From Eutreptiella sp. 'Long Island Sound 2002' (lineage: Eukaryota > Euglenozoa > Euglenophyceae > Eutreptiales > Eutreptiaceae), in contig OZ038387.1 of NCBI GenBank assembly GCA_964036045.1, positions 55,584,427 to 55,648,426 on the forward strand: a stretch of 64,000 nucleotides of DNA, given 5' to 3'. This document shows positions 44,474 through 55,300 of this stretch, piece after piece. A program made the translations under genes and the position numbers. The first letter of the stretch is position 1. Each line of letters starts with the position of its first letter. A model generated the notes under the pieces. That model was not told where the DNA came from. It saw only the letters and a program-made list of their open reading frames with translations, and ran no database searches.

Positions 44474-44566
44474 GGGGGGGGGGGGCTGGGACCCAAGAGT
44501 TTGTGTCCCTGTTGTAAATTTCGTTTTTTCCCGCTATGGTCACTTTGGTTGGTGGGGGGTGGGGGC
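44474..44566 (-). repeat. Repeat bounded by G-tracts, copy 1 (copy 2 at 58786-58917)
   Basis: Between G-rich runs at 44474-44485 and 44555-44560 lie CTGGGACCCAA.AG, TGTGTCCC, AAATTTCGTTTTTTC and GGTCACTTTGG.TTG. The same order, also between two G-tracts, occurs at 58786-58917, plus-strand sense in both. Strand as listed only indicates location in the transporter intron. Confidence 0.75.
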
Positions 44567-44569
44567 TCC

Positions 44570-45880
44570 TCCTGTGGTTGTCGGCCGTTGTAATGTTAGT
44601 CCGGGAGAGGCTCCCATTGTGGGAGTGTGTGGAAACGGAGGCTGCTGTTGATGTGGATTGACGGGATTGGCAGAGGCCACATCTGATGAAGAGCTGCGCC
44701 ATGGAGTGCGGTTTTCAGGGATGAGTGTGTGGGGGGTCGGGGGTATGGGCATGGGGATGGTCGAAGTCCTTGCGCTGAGGGCCTGGCATGCGCTGCCGTG
44801 CGCCACTCCCCTCGCAGGTGCCTTTTCAGACTCGTGAGGCCAATGGGGTCCTCACTGCTGCTGCCAAGGGCAGGCGAAGCCGGATACATACCCCCACAGG
44901 GGGGTATGCCGACTGCCACTGGCCCTTTCGGCTCCCCCCCCCTCCCTCCCATCCTGCCTCTCCCCTTACCATTAGCTCCAGCCCCCCCCCCCCCCTTGGC
45001 TGGCCGATATGCAGAGTCGCCGGGGCAGCCAACGTGCTCCACCCCAGGCGTCCTGTGGAGGACCATGAGAGGAAGTTGAGAAGCAGAACGGCCCTCCAGA
45101 GTGTCGTTTCTGGATGGACGGATACCCTCGGCAGTTACTAATGTGGGCCCAACCAGTCCCTCTGACTGCAACTGCCACAGTCTGTACCCCGCCACCCCCA
45201 CCACAGATTTGAGGGGGGGGGGGGGGGGGCTGGATATGGATTTGGATTTGGTGGCCGATCCTTAGGGGTCCCTGCACCCCCAAACCGCCAAACCTCCAAG
45301 GAAGGACAGGAGGGCTAACCACAGGCCACGTTGCCCTCTGTGGCTCCGCTGCAGCACCAGGCCATAGGGGCTGCCATTGGGGGGGGGGGGGGGGGGCTGC
45401 CCACACAAGGTGCCTGGATGAGTGAGTGACGTGAGCGCTACAGCTTTGCACTAGCCGGAATTACACACTGAGGCACCGCAGGGGCCTTGGACCCCTGGCC
45501 GGTGTTTGCGGGTTTGTGCACCCGTGTGACGGACGGTTGAACTGAGCTCACCAGGAGACCACAGTCTGTAGCCCCCCCCCCCCCAACCCCCTCACCACCG
45601 CCACACACCCTTCATCTGTCGGCCAGTGAGATATCTCTTTTGGCGACCTTGGGACTGGGCACTGGGAGACGTCAGCCTGAGCAGTGCCATGCCAAGCAAG
45701 GTGCCCAGCCCCTGCCCAGCAACAGGCTGCATCCCAACCAATTCCCCACCCCCTCGTCGGCCCAAATTTAAGCCACCACAAAGCGAGGCTCGAGGGAGGG
45801 GGCACCTCGGAAATTCTCCCCCAGCAGCCCTGCCAACCCCAGACCACCCACCTTCACATCACAGCCACGCACGTTCACGT
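44570..45880. other. Transporter intron; GC-rich, no clear exon
   Basis: Contains G/C-tracts at about 44986, 45213 and 45378-45396 (19 G). A minus ORF (44596-45204) has no recognised domain. Confidence 0.4.
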
Positions 45881-45900
45881 TCCTTGCACCTGCTTGCAGG

Positions 45901-46038
45901 CCCCAAGCTGTCTTGGGTCAATAGGTATGGTTTTGGTGGCAGGGCTGACATCAGTGTTTGCATCAACATTTGCCTGGAGTACTGGTGGTGGTGCAGCCTT
46001 TGTTGTTGCTCATGTTGTCATCGCCAAGAAAGGGTAAC
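45901..46038 (+). other. Possible plus-strand exon with a hydrophobic segment
   Basis: Follows an acceptor-like CCTGCTTGCAG (ends 45900) and precedes GGGTAACACACAC. It reads APSCLGSIGMVLVAGLTSVF, then ASTFAWSTGGGAAFVVAHVV and IAKKG, a plausible transmembrane helix. It is isolated; no partner exon was found, so it may be chance. Confidence 0.25.
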
Positions 46039-46224
46039 ACACACACACACACACACATAGTGCACACAACTTGGCCTCCTCAAACTTTTTTGGTTCTCAG
46101 ACTTATGAGTGTCCCGTAAGTACCCGAACGTTGTGACCAGGCCTTAATGGGAGATCAAGTACAGCATAGGTTGTCCTGTGTGGGACCACAGGCCGCCAGA
46201 CGCGGTGAGACGTCAGAATTTGAT

Positions 46225-46422
46225 TCAGAATCTGACATCAGTGCATGCAGCGGGATGCTCCTCAGTGGATCTTGCCCCTGTAGGGGGTGTTGGGACAGCA
46301 GAAATTGATGTCATGGCATCAGGGCAATCGATAGTATCATCAAGTAATCCAACAACATTAATTGATTGAGGAATGCCAAATGCTTCTGTAATCCGAGCCA
46401 CCCCAGTGCCACCGTAGAACCC
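46225..46422 (-). CDS. Unknown nested gene, last exon
   Basis: Acceptor TGGCTTTTCAG ends at 46423; 66 codons with the stop TGA at 46227-46225. Reads GFYGGTGVARITEAFGIPQS..., NVVGLLDDTIDCPDAMTSIS..., then AVPTPPTGARSTEEHPAACT... Splicing from the 46468-46508 exon is phase 0 to phase 0 across a 45-base intron (GTGTTC...TTTTCAG). No family recognised. Confidence 0.5.
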   Translation of the reverse strand, partial: GFYGGTGVARITEAFGIPQSINVVGLLDDTIDCPDAMTSISAVPTPPTGARSTEEHPAACTDVRF

Positions 46423-46467
46423 CTGAAAAGCCAGCCAAGAGTCACCCTACCAGATGCCTGGGAACAC

Positions 46468-46508
46468 CTGTAGACTGCCCTTGACGTTAGCTGATGGAAC
46501 GTGCAAAT
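46468..46508 (-). CDS. Unknown nested gene, internal 41-base exon
   Basis: Acceptor CCTCTTTCCACAG, donor CTACAG/GTGTTC. Enters with two bases (AT) that complete a codon with the single A left by the upstream exon (Asn), then reads LHVPSANVKGSLQ. The phase agreement across both introns is the main support. Confidence 0.45.
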
Positions 46509-46568
46509 CTGTGGAAAGAGGCAACACTGAGGTCGTGCAACGGAAACAAGGGAGGGAGGGAGAGAGAC

Positions 46569-46670
46569 TTGGCCTCTCATGAAATCTGGGCACCAGCAGC
46601 TTGTCCAGGATAACTGGGGTCTGTGACAGCGGACCCTTTGCTGCCACAGCAGTTGGCCTTCCAGAGGGTG
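46569..46670 (-). CDS. Unknown nested gene, upstream exon
   Basis: Acceptor GTTGGTTGGCCTTGCAG ends at 46671; donor CCAA/GTCTCT. Reads PSGRPTAVAAKGPLSQTPVI, then LDKLLVPRFHERP. A preceding exon with ATG at 46933 (MEAWKGPVVQLEPLSAQTDI...) can be joined in phase, but its donor is uncertain. All lie inside the first transporter intron, on the same strand. No domain recognised. Confidence 0.45.
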
Positions 46671-47104
46671 CTGCAAGGCCAACCAACAGCTGCTACCTAC
46701 ACACCATCGCACACTTCGTCACCTTTGCTTCATTCGCCTCACCCCCCCCTCTGTCCTCATTCCTAACTGCCTCAACCCACACCACAACCCACACAGCACG
46801 CACCCGCACAATCACAGCACCAGAACTGACTGGTCCTCTGAAGGTCATACGGACGGACAGAGGGGGGCAGGTAAATGTCCGTTTGAGCACTGAGCGGTTC
46901 CAGTTGCACTACGGGGCCCTTCCAGGCCTCCATCCCCGGACCTCCTCTGGTCAGTAGGCGCCCTACTCACCTCTTGGGGCCGAGTGCAGGTGCAACCCCC
47001 CCCCCAAACACACCCCACACCCGGAAGCAAAGCAGTGCACACTACGGAAACGATGAAATGGAATGAGCGTTGAAAGCTGTGCCCCCCCCCCCCCCCGCGC
47101 CCCG

Positions 47105-47292
47105 TGTCCAGTGAACAATAAAGTCTTCAAAACATACGGTCCAATCAGCAGTGTTCGTTGGGCACGCCATTCGGTACCTACTTAATTCAGTACCTAAACC
47201 CGATGCCTAATTAAGGAGGTCCCAAAAAAAAAACACGGTCTGAACGGAAGTGTTCGTTGGAAAAGGCATTTGTTGGACACGGGGGGGGGGGG
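47105..47292 (+). repeat. TIR/G-tract family, long copy
   Basis: Starts after a C-tract with GTGTCCAGTGAACAATAAAG, contains ATACGGTCCAATCAGCAGTG, GTTCGTTGGGCACGCCATTC, TAATTAAGGAGGTCCC and ACACGGTCTGAACGGAAGTG. It ends GTTGGACAC followed directly by a G-tract (47281-47292). The same order of blocks is found in 14930-15331. Confidence 0.8.
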
Positions 47293-47302
47293 TTGCCACA
47301 TG

Positions 47303-47485
47303 GCCTCGCTATTAGGTTGTTTGCCTTTGGCGGCGCCTATTGGCCTCTCGCGACTGCTCATTCTGACCCTCTGTGGGTCCGAAGGTGTTTTGGTTGTGTC
47401 AACGGAGCCCCTGGATGACTTGTCCTGTTTGACTCTAGGGTCGGCTGTCCCACAGACAGGCTGCTGCCCGTGCCGTTGGGGGGCA
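47303..47485 (-). repeat. Dispersed repeat, inverted copy of 2195-2375
   Basis: Matches the reverse complement of 2195-2375, with about 90% identity over the blocks compared by eye. It directly follows the G-tract that ends the TIR family copy. Confidence 0.8.
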
Positions 47486-47727
47486 GCCGCCGATGGAGCT
47501 AAGTGGACAGTCCACGCCTGACCTTTTGCAGCCCGCAACCAGGGCCCGATTACCCCGACCCACTCCAGTATGAGAAATCAGCAGAATCAACGGTAGCTGA
47601 GGCGGGTGGTGGTTGCCACTACGTGTTGGTGCGCAATTGTGTTGCTCGTTTGCAGATACTGCCTCACCAGGCCATTGCTTAGTGATACTGGGGGTGGGGG
47701 GGGTTGGCCTCCCCGGGATTTTGGCTG

Positions 47728-47825
47728 ACCCATCCACCCACCCACCCACCCACCCACCCACATCTTTTTTTTTTTGGACTGACTACAGAAGTTCATAGAG
47801 TACTCAAGACAGTTCTTGGAAACAT
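47728..47825 (+). repeat. (CCCA)n microsatellite, T-run and dispersed 40-bp repeat
   Basis: CACCCACCCACCCACCCACC and following (about 47730-47761), a T-run, then the GAGTACTCAAGACAGTTCTT repeat shared with 23593-23630. Confidence 0.75.
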
Positions 47826-48154
47826 GGGGGACTCCACCCACATCAGAAAGTTTTTCCTGAGCAAAAAAATTAAATATCAAAGGGGCCCAAACTTGGAGAT
47901 CAATTGTAGATACACAAACTTTTTTTGGCCTTCGACCCCCGCCCCCCCGGTATAGTATCAACCAATCACTAAGCAATGGCCTGTCCCTCACTCCCTCCTC
48001 GGCTCTCCCGCCGTCCCACTTGGCGGCCTCCCTCGCATTTACCTGCCTCTTCTCCTCCACTTCTCCGCCGTCCTCCCCTCCCTCCCCCCCTTCCCACCGA
48101 GCGGACGGATGCGTACGCACCCGATCGGGAGACGTCCCCTCCTGCGCGGCAGAC

Positions 48155-48681
48155 CTGTGAGAAGCGAAACCACCAACGCCAGGACGGCCTGCGGCACCGA
48201 CCCGATTTGGAGCAGGCCCGAGACCATCGTGCACAACACCCCCAGCGTGAGCACCAGCGTGCACGTGAAGTACTTCCATTGGCCGCCCATGCTCTGGAGG
48301 CCAAGGCCGCGGGGCCCCGGCGGGGCCCGCTCCTCCGTCATCCAGCCCATCAGCGCCGGCACAATGATGCCGGCGGCGAAGGGGATGGCGAGGGCCAGCA
48401 CGGGGATGGGCCCGAAGAGGTCGATGCCGGGGCCCGCCACGAAGATCCCCAGGAGCCCGAAGAAGCCGATGCCGCACCACACGAATGACACGATGTCGGC
48501 GGAGTGCTCGGGGGCGCGGCGCATCTTCTCAGTGTACGTGGCCTCGATCATGAGGTCCGTCCAGGACAGCTGCACGTTGCCAAAAAAGAAGCAGAGGCAC
48601 ACCAGCGCGCCCCCGAGGGCCCGGTGCTCCGTGATGAGCGTCATGTAGGCCGTGGTGGCCACCACCGCCGTCAGCACGACC
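48155..48681 (-). CDS. Folate-biopterin transporter (BT1/FBT), N-proximal exon
   Basis: The acceptor is GTACCATAG before 48681 and the donor TCACAG/GTCTGC after 48155. 527 bases, leaving in phase 1. It encodes VVLTAVVATTAYMTLITEHR, a helix GGALVCLCFFFGNVQLSWTD, and then the family signature LMIEATYTEKMRRAPEHSAD, followed by IVSFVWCGIGFFGLLGIFVA and GPGIDLFGP. Two more helix pairs follow (PIPVLALAIPFAAGIIVPAL; FTCTLVLTLGVLCTMVSGLL). The acidic/basic loop and D-x-IEA-type motif are hallmarks of BT1/FBT carriers. The first about 100 residues (helices 1-3) are missing. Upstream lies a LINE remnant (48883-50061), and no N-terminal exon was found as far as the window end, so the start exon is far upstream or was too short to detect. 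Confidence 0.88.
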
Positions 48682-48882
48682 CTATGGTACGGACCATGTG
48701 TAAACTGGAGGTGGGGGCAGGGAAATATTAGAAGGGCAGGGAGGGGAATGAAGCGCCGGATACTCAGCTACCGTATAGCCACGTGTCACCGGCATACGGT
48801 CAACGCCAACCATCAGTTCCGTATGTTGCCTTGAGTTCGCCACCCACACAGGCGAATATCGAATGTTTCATGGGCTGGTGGG

Positions 48883-50061
48883 TTAAGAATCAGAATCAGA
48901 AATTTTCTGTCTTTTGTTCGTGGACCATGAACAAGGTTCACTGTCTGCAGACGAACATGAGCCCCCCGACGCATTTGAGTCCGTGTCATAAGAGTCTGGC
49001 ATTTTTTGCAGCCCCAGGTCAGCCCAAATGTCTGTGGCAGACTTGTGTGCTGTCACTGCATGCTTCGCTGCTTTCGCCCCTTGGCGTGCATGCAAGTCTG
49101 CCTGCTCATTACGATCCACCCCCGCGTGCGAGGGCACCCACTGTATTCAGACACTATCTCCTAGCAGGAGCCACTCCGTCCACAGTTGCTGCCAGCCTGC
49201 ATGGGCCAGTGGCCCTCGTGATCCCACCCACTAGTGCTGTGACCATTGATCACATTCCCCCTATAAACCCATGAAAACCAATTCCGAATCTGTGGCCAAA
49301 TGTAACGGAATTCCTGGGCACTTCTTCTGCAGTCAGCTCAGCTCTGGTAATGGACTGTCTGCCCGTGACCAGCAGGGGCGAGGACTCATTCCTATCATCT
49401 CCCTCCCCAAACGACACCCCATATCCAGCAAACGCAACCCCTCCCGGGAATCTCGTGACCCATCCACAAACGACACATCCCAACCAGCCCCCACCTTTTC
49501 AGCAATCTGCCGCTCCATGTCTGGGAGCAGGTGTGCCCACTTGTCTTTCTTGGGCACTGCCACTGCCTTTGCACGTGTCACTGCCCCCTGTGCAAGCATC
49601 TGGGGAGGAAACATTGGTGTCCCCTGTTCAAAACGCTCAAGACAGGCAGTGAGATGTTGTGCCTCTTGTTGTATGAATGATGTCTGCGGGGCAGACGCCC
49701 AACCCTCCACATTTGCACGCCACGTGGTGGGAAAATCAAAAATAGTGGTATCCAGCCCCCAAAATAAGCCTCACATCTTTAAAACCCACGCTGCCCGTGC
49801 TGCCGCCAATAAAGCCAGTCCCTGTGTCGTCTTGAGAGAGAATAGAGGCTCCTTCACCAACAATGTTTGCATCTCACGCAACACCCCAGTGGCCCCCCAC
49901 AGGGGCCCAAACGCCTTGAGCACTATGTTAGCAGCCAAGAGGTAAAATTTGCAGGAGGAAATGGCATGACTCACTGTCTCCAGAAGGGGAGAGAGGGGGA
50001 GGGGGGTGGGGGGTTGGGTTGGCTTGGGTCTCGGCTTGCGCCAAAGGCAGTGTCCCTGCAC
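48883..50061 (-). mobile_element. 5'-truncated LINE: C-terminal end and RNase H
   Basis: Minus-strand blocks in element order. At 50061-49771 is the region after the RT (VSHAISSCKFYLLAANIVLK..., LAAARAAWVLKM). At 49560-49330 the RNase H start WDVSFVDGSRDSREG appears, and in a shifted frame GGVAFAGYGVSFGEGDDRNE..., SITRAELTA. At 49137-48883 is MPSHAGVDRNEQADLHARQG, the PSH...N..AD motif, with an acidic Ser/Asp tail. Frameshifts make it inactive. It sits directly upstream of the transporter's first visible exon. The tail and motif differ from the 51.77-58.7 kb element, so it is probably another family member. Confidence 0.75.
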
Positions 50062-50900
50062 AGCCTGGCCCCTACCTCCAGTTGTCCGGTCTCACAGCCA
50101 CCAGACTGCTGACGATCCCCGAACCTCACCAAGTGCTGGCGAGAGGGAGATACCACCGTGCCTGTGTGTGTCGGTCGCACACGCCCCGGGCGCCGGGGGG
50201 GGGGGGGGGGGAGTTGTGTGTGCCTGGTGCTCCAGGCCCGGCAGCGGGGCTTGGGTGCCCTACCATAGGGCTGCTAGGGGAATCTATGGGTCGGGTCACC
50301 TGCAGCTTCCTCCAACCCACAACTCTGAGGCGCTCCTTGACTGGCCCAGAGGGTCATACCTGGCGTTGCACAGAGTGCTAGACCGGCTGGTTGCGTCCCA
50401 GTGGATGGAAGGTCCTGGGGCGTGCTGCGCACTTCCTTGCCCGCGACACCTTGGTCACCTCTGACCAGACGGGACACCGCTCACCAACCCCTCCTAAAGA
50501 GGGAGGGAGGCCGCAACAGGTCATCAAAGCGCTCTACACATGCACGTCCTGGTATGCATATGCAGCAATGTTCGGTAGTTCCATTCACACATTGTCCATC
50601 GACGGGCTAGATGTATGTACAGGCTTGCCAACCTTCTCTGACCGGTTCCCTGCTTAGCCGCATTTTGTCGGCCAAGACCTCTAGCCTACATTCCACAATA
50701 CTGAGGCAGCCACCGCTTCACCTGAGGACCCTGCTCTGAGGCTGGCACCCAATCGGCCAAAGGTCAATAGGTTAACTGGTGCTGGAGGGGGGAGATGAGA
50801 GGAGGGGAAGGGAGGTACAACTCTGTTAACATACCAAGTTCAACTTAGGCAGGCATTGTTGTGAGCACAATAAAGGTGGCAAGAAAAAATAGATAAGAGA
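50062..50900. other. Gene-poor spacer between two LINE copies
   Basis: Contains a G-tract at about 50196-50211. ORFs such as 50006-50464 show no domain. No missing transporter exon was recognised here. Confidence 0.4.
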
Positions 50901-50929
50901 AAGAAGAGCTGCCAGCGCCATTGTCTACA

Positions 50930-51340
50930 CGCCGCCGGGCATCGAACCTACGCCCTCCGGGACGAAGCCCCCGTGCACTTCCAGTATGCCACGCTACCGA
51001 TGTGGTTAAGTAACCTATTTCATACCCACCATTATGTACTGTGAATTCTACACCGCTGGTACTAGTGTTCAGAGTCGTCGCCACACCAAGAGCAGCAGCT
51101 ATTCATGAGCTGCTGGCCGGCGCCGTCGCCTCCACGGTTCGCGACGGCCCGCGAAGACGAAGCGCACTGCGGGGCCGGGCCCCCGTGCACTTTTAGGTAT
51201 GCTCGCACCTTAAACCACACAAGTCAAAACTAAACATCCCCGAGGTCTCGGGACATTCGGTGGTTCCCAACCCTCCCCGGGGTTCGAACCACCCTATGCG
51301 GAATGGAAGAGTAGTGCACGACCGACTACACTGTGATGAT
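50930..51340 (-). mobile_element. Cluster of three tRNA-like SINE copies
   Basis: Copy at 50936-51003: minus-strand A box GGTAGCGTGGCATACTGG and B box GGTTCGATGCC. Partial copy at about 51160-51215 sharing CCCCCGTGCACTT and TATGC. Copy at 51241-51330: minus-strand A box TAGTCGGTCGTGC (51316-51328), B box GGTTCGAACC (51281-51290) and tail ACCACCGAATGTCCCGAGAC, shared with the 16.6 kb copy. None folds into a complete tRNA with paired acceptor stem. All sit just downstream of the 3' end of the large LINE. Confidence 0.6.
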
Positions 51341-51764
51341 TATTCGCAATACCGCACGGTTAGCCCCTTGAGTAAGCCCCCATCTGGAAAAAGGTAGATT
51401 GCTAACCGCGGCCCCTGGCTATCTTGAACCGCGCGGCTGTCTTTTCCGGGTGGAACTTACATCTGTACTGAACTCCAGGTCTGTAGGCCCATCAGAGAAG
51501 GAGAGTTCTGCAGACTCGTTTCGTTGGGGGGAGACACAGGGGAGGGGATCGGCGAGTCTGCTTCCATGACATCCTCAGACTCTACCTCTGAGTCATACTC
51601 AAACCGCCTGCGCACCGGATCGATACCTATAGCCAATTCATTCTGTCAATCGTGGGAACGTAGCATCATTGGCGTGCCTACATCTGTGGTGCACAGGGAT
51701 TGCACCTCCATTGTCGTGTGGACAAAGTCATCCGGGCTGACACTCACTTGCACTGGGGGGGTCA

Positions 51765-52877
51765 TCAGCGGTGTGTGAGGGGGGGGGGGGGAGGTGGATT
51801 TCGGGCCGTCCTGTACAGTGGTGACATTTTGCGGCCTGCCTCTGCAAGGAAGTCCGCTCTCTCATTACCCTGCAGACCCGTGTGGCTAGGGACCTTGATC
51901 CAAGCTAAGTGAGCTTTCGACTGATCAATCAGAATCATGAGACGAATCCACATGTCCAGATTCGTGACTGGTCCTTGGGCTGTGACCCAAGAGTTGGCTC
52001 TCCACTTTAATGCACTGCCCTGCCCCCCACAATAGACATAGGAGGAGTCCGTGGCAGTCGCCAACTTGATTTCCATATGACTAAAATGTTCAAGGGTGGT
52101 GATTACAGCTTGCAGTTCCGCTCTATTTACCGTCTGTCGTTCATGTGGGGGAAAGTAGGAGGAGCGTTCCTATCCGGTGGGGCTGTGGCAGCCCCATCCC
52201 CCCACCCATCCGACGCCCTGTACCCACTTAGCTGAACCATCTGTGTAAACCATGGTGTAACCTTCCGACTCATAGTTTGAGATTTCGGTGACCGTTTTGA
52301 GTGCCAGCTCTTTCTTGCGTGTGTGTCGCTTTTGCTGTTTAGCCGCACGTTCCTCCTGCTCATCTGTCGAAGCCTGATACTCGATACGCTGGTGGGGAAA
52401 GAAACCGTGATTGCGCTGGTGAACCAGTGAGGTGTAAAACTGCTGAAATGCTGCTGAGAACTTGGCTAGCGGTTCCCAGGCCATAACGGTTCCCACGAAT
52501 TGAATCCATATATTGAGGAAAGTTTCAAGAGAGGCCACCCCCCGCAGCATAGAGTTCCTCGGCGACCAGTGGGCTGCCAGGGCCGTCGAGGTCATTATCC
52601 CCAATGGGTGCGTGAAGGAGCTTTCCTTTGGGAGGGTACGGGCTGAGTGCTGCATCTCTCCAATTTGCACCGGTGCCCGGCCTTTTTCCAAGGCATCGAA
52701 GCACACAACATGAAAGCGACGTAAGGATAAAGCATGAGAAATAGATTCATTGATCCCACATATGGGGCATTTGGGGTTCTTAGTCCATGAGCTGAGTCTC
52801 TCTGCAACTTTGAGCTTGTCCCAAAGGACCTGAAAACAGAAATCTGCCAGAAGGCTCGCCACACTTTTGGGGAACAC
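51765..52877 (-). pseudogene. LINE RNase H domain and upstream zinc-finger region
   Basis: From 52877: a Cys-rich knuckle, KNPKCPICGINESISHAL, typical of the region after the LINE RT. Then EGYTMVYTDGSAKW at about 52265 (first catalytic Asp) with a frameshift near 52200; NRAELQAVITTL (Glu); KLATATDSSYVYCG (Asp); and AWIKVPSHTGLQGNERADFL at about 51890-51850 (His and Asp). All four catalytic positions are visible, although in two frames. RNase H here would remove the RNA strand after target-primed reverse transcription. Confidence 0.8.
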
Positions 52878-53459
52878 CTAGTTTCAGTGTATGGATTGGC
52901 AGCGAGGCGTTTGAGCGTCAGAGACTTGGCCCACGATCCACACGGATGGCAATAACCAATCCGTGATTGGGACCTTCAAAAGGTTCCGAGGTGCCCGTTG
53001 ATAAAGCATCTGCCAGGTAAGCCTGATATGACACATCAAATTCGCATGGGGGTTGAGGGAGGAGTCATACAAATCAGCCACCGTCAGCACTTTCATGGAC
53101 ACCAACTTTGTGCTGTAGTAGGTGAGGCGTTTGTCATTCTTGAAGGCGGCAGAATGCCACAGGGGCACCTGACCGATTTGTAGGGGGTGTGCAAGACCAT
53201 CAATGATATAGTGACGGGCTGACGAGAAAGATTTCGGGCTGCATGAGAGAAAATCAAAAGTTTTGTACGGGACACGACCTAACTGCAAGTATGGGATGGC
53301 CCATGAATGGAGCATAACCCCATAGCGCGAGCACCATTGTTGGAACCTCTGCACAAGTGTGGGAGAGAAAATTCTTGGATCTTTGAGGTAGGCATGAAAC
53401 GCGGTGCCATATTGTGCATGTAACCAGACCTTGGGTGTTGGCAGCCGGTATCCCCCCCA

Positions 53460-55300
53460 GTTCGGGCTATTGTGAGATGTGGTCCAGCGTAACTCCCCAG
53501 CTGTCCAGCCCTAAAGCCGTATTATACACCAGTTTCAGGGACTTGATGGACATTTCCGAGGGGAAGTAGGACCGGGCAGTAAGCAGGATGGTGGGGAGGA
53601 TCCAAGTCTTAAGAAGCAGTAACCTTTTTCGTAGACAGAGTTGCAGGCCCGCCAGCTGCGAGGCCCGCCATTGTGCTTCGGCGAGTGGGAGGGAGAAAGC
53701 TTCATCAAAAGTGACATTTCCCATCATTACCCTAAACCTGGGCAAATGTGGGATGGTCATTAAAGGGCAGTTACATGCCTCTGGCCAGGCCTTGGTTGAG
53801 AGCACCTAGTCTGGTGAACTTCTCATGGGCATCCCTATTTGCAACCGAGTCAAATACTTAGGAGCAGGAGTCCAGAAAAGAGTCCAAAAGTTTTCATGCA
53901 GTCACAGATCTCACTCAAAAGCAGAGCCAGCTTCTTACTGTCAATCAGAACACAAAGGTCGTCCGCATACATACATGGGACGCTACAAGCTACCTTTTCT
54001 AGCGGCAGTAAAACAAAGGACACACAAAACGAAAACAGAACCGGCGAGAAGGGATCACCCTGTCCTATCCCTGCTTCTGGTCGGAAGGCAACCTCCCGTA
54101 CTACCCCCTCCAAATGCAGAAATGGTAGGGGGCCGTTAGGGTACTAAGTATGAAAGAAATGTAAAGGATTGGCAACTGTATCAGCTGTAATACTGCTGTG
54201 ATAAATTGGTGGGTGAGTGACGGAAAGGAATAGGCAAAGTCAAAGGTGACGAGGGCCCCATGGGTCATGGCCTCATAGCCTCACGTGACCCCCCACACAT
54301 GATGCATCATCTGCCTTCCTTTGACACACCCTACCTAGCGTTTATGCGTTAGCTGCTGCAAAAGTTGCTCTACTTGAACACAAAGGATGTTCATCAACAA
54401 TTTTTTCTTTACATTTTGTAACGCCATGGGTCTCACGCGGTTGATGGTTGCTGCTCCTGCTGACTTAGGGATACAGCTGGTCAAACCAATTTCCCATCCC
54501 TCTGGCAACGATCCTGACTCAAAGGCCCCCCGAGCTAACTCCATCATGCGTGGCACGAAGAGGTCTTGAAAGACTTTATAGACTTGTGCCCCTACCCCAT
54601 CATCCCCTGGAGAGACATTGTTGTAAAGGCGATCAAGTCCTTCCTGGACAATTTCCTTTGTGAGGGGTCGGAAGAGAGCCTTAGCCATGGCCTCAAAGGT
54701 CCTGGGGAGACCCAGCCCCTACAAGAATTCGGTACACTCAAGAACTGTTTTTTTTCCTTCCACCGATACGGAGGACCAGTGTTTCTCCAGTGCCTTGGCT
54801 ATCTATATCGGCTTACTTAGTACCCGGCCACCTTTGTCTTTGATCCACCCCAACTTCCTGCGGTGCTGGAGTTCCGTCATCAATTTGTTTACTTGTCTTT
54901 GTCTATCTTTCGGTGACTCCTAGCTACTGTCTTGGCCAGCCAGCAGGCCCTTCAGCTGTGAGATAAGCCGCAGGCCCGCTTTATCTCGTGAGCCTTGCTC
55001 TATTAAAGAGACGAGAAGGGAGTATGCACTCGCATCAGACTGCGGGGAAAAACCTTTTTGTCTCAGGTAAGCCCATCCCTGCGGACATACCCTGTGTACC
55101 GTGGAGGTCAGCATGACTCCCAGCAGGTTGAAACTTTGTGGGGTGGAGACATCCCGTTTGTATTGGATGGAAGGCACATATGGACTGGAGCGCTGAGTCC
55201 CACCATTGGTGTGCTGACCCAGGCAGTTCCTGCAACAAAGATGTGAGATGTTAGGTAGCTTCCTCATCACTGAGGATATCAGTGGGACAACGGAACTTGG
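53460..55300 (-). pseudogene. LINE reverse transcriptase domain
   Basis: Blocks in order on the minus strand: 54688-54335 (NNVSPGDDGVGAQVYKVF..., GWEIGLTSCIPKSAGAATIN, RVRPMALQN), corresponding to RT motifs 1-2a. Then 54113-53850 with EAGIGQGDPFSPVLFSF and the catalytic MYADDLCVLID. YADD is at 53969-53958. The linker 55366-54920 joins it to the endonuclease. The blocks lie in different frames. The RT would copy the element RNA at the nicked target. Confidence 0.85.

Noticed and set aside
44596-45204. Extra transporter exon between the 48 kb and 44 kb exons
   Set aside because: No hydrophobic helices, and the flanking exons already join in phase with a continuous family match.
50936-51003. 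Functional tRNA gene on the minus strand
   Set aside because: The T-arm and acceptor stem cannot be paired properly, and partial copies lie next to it.
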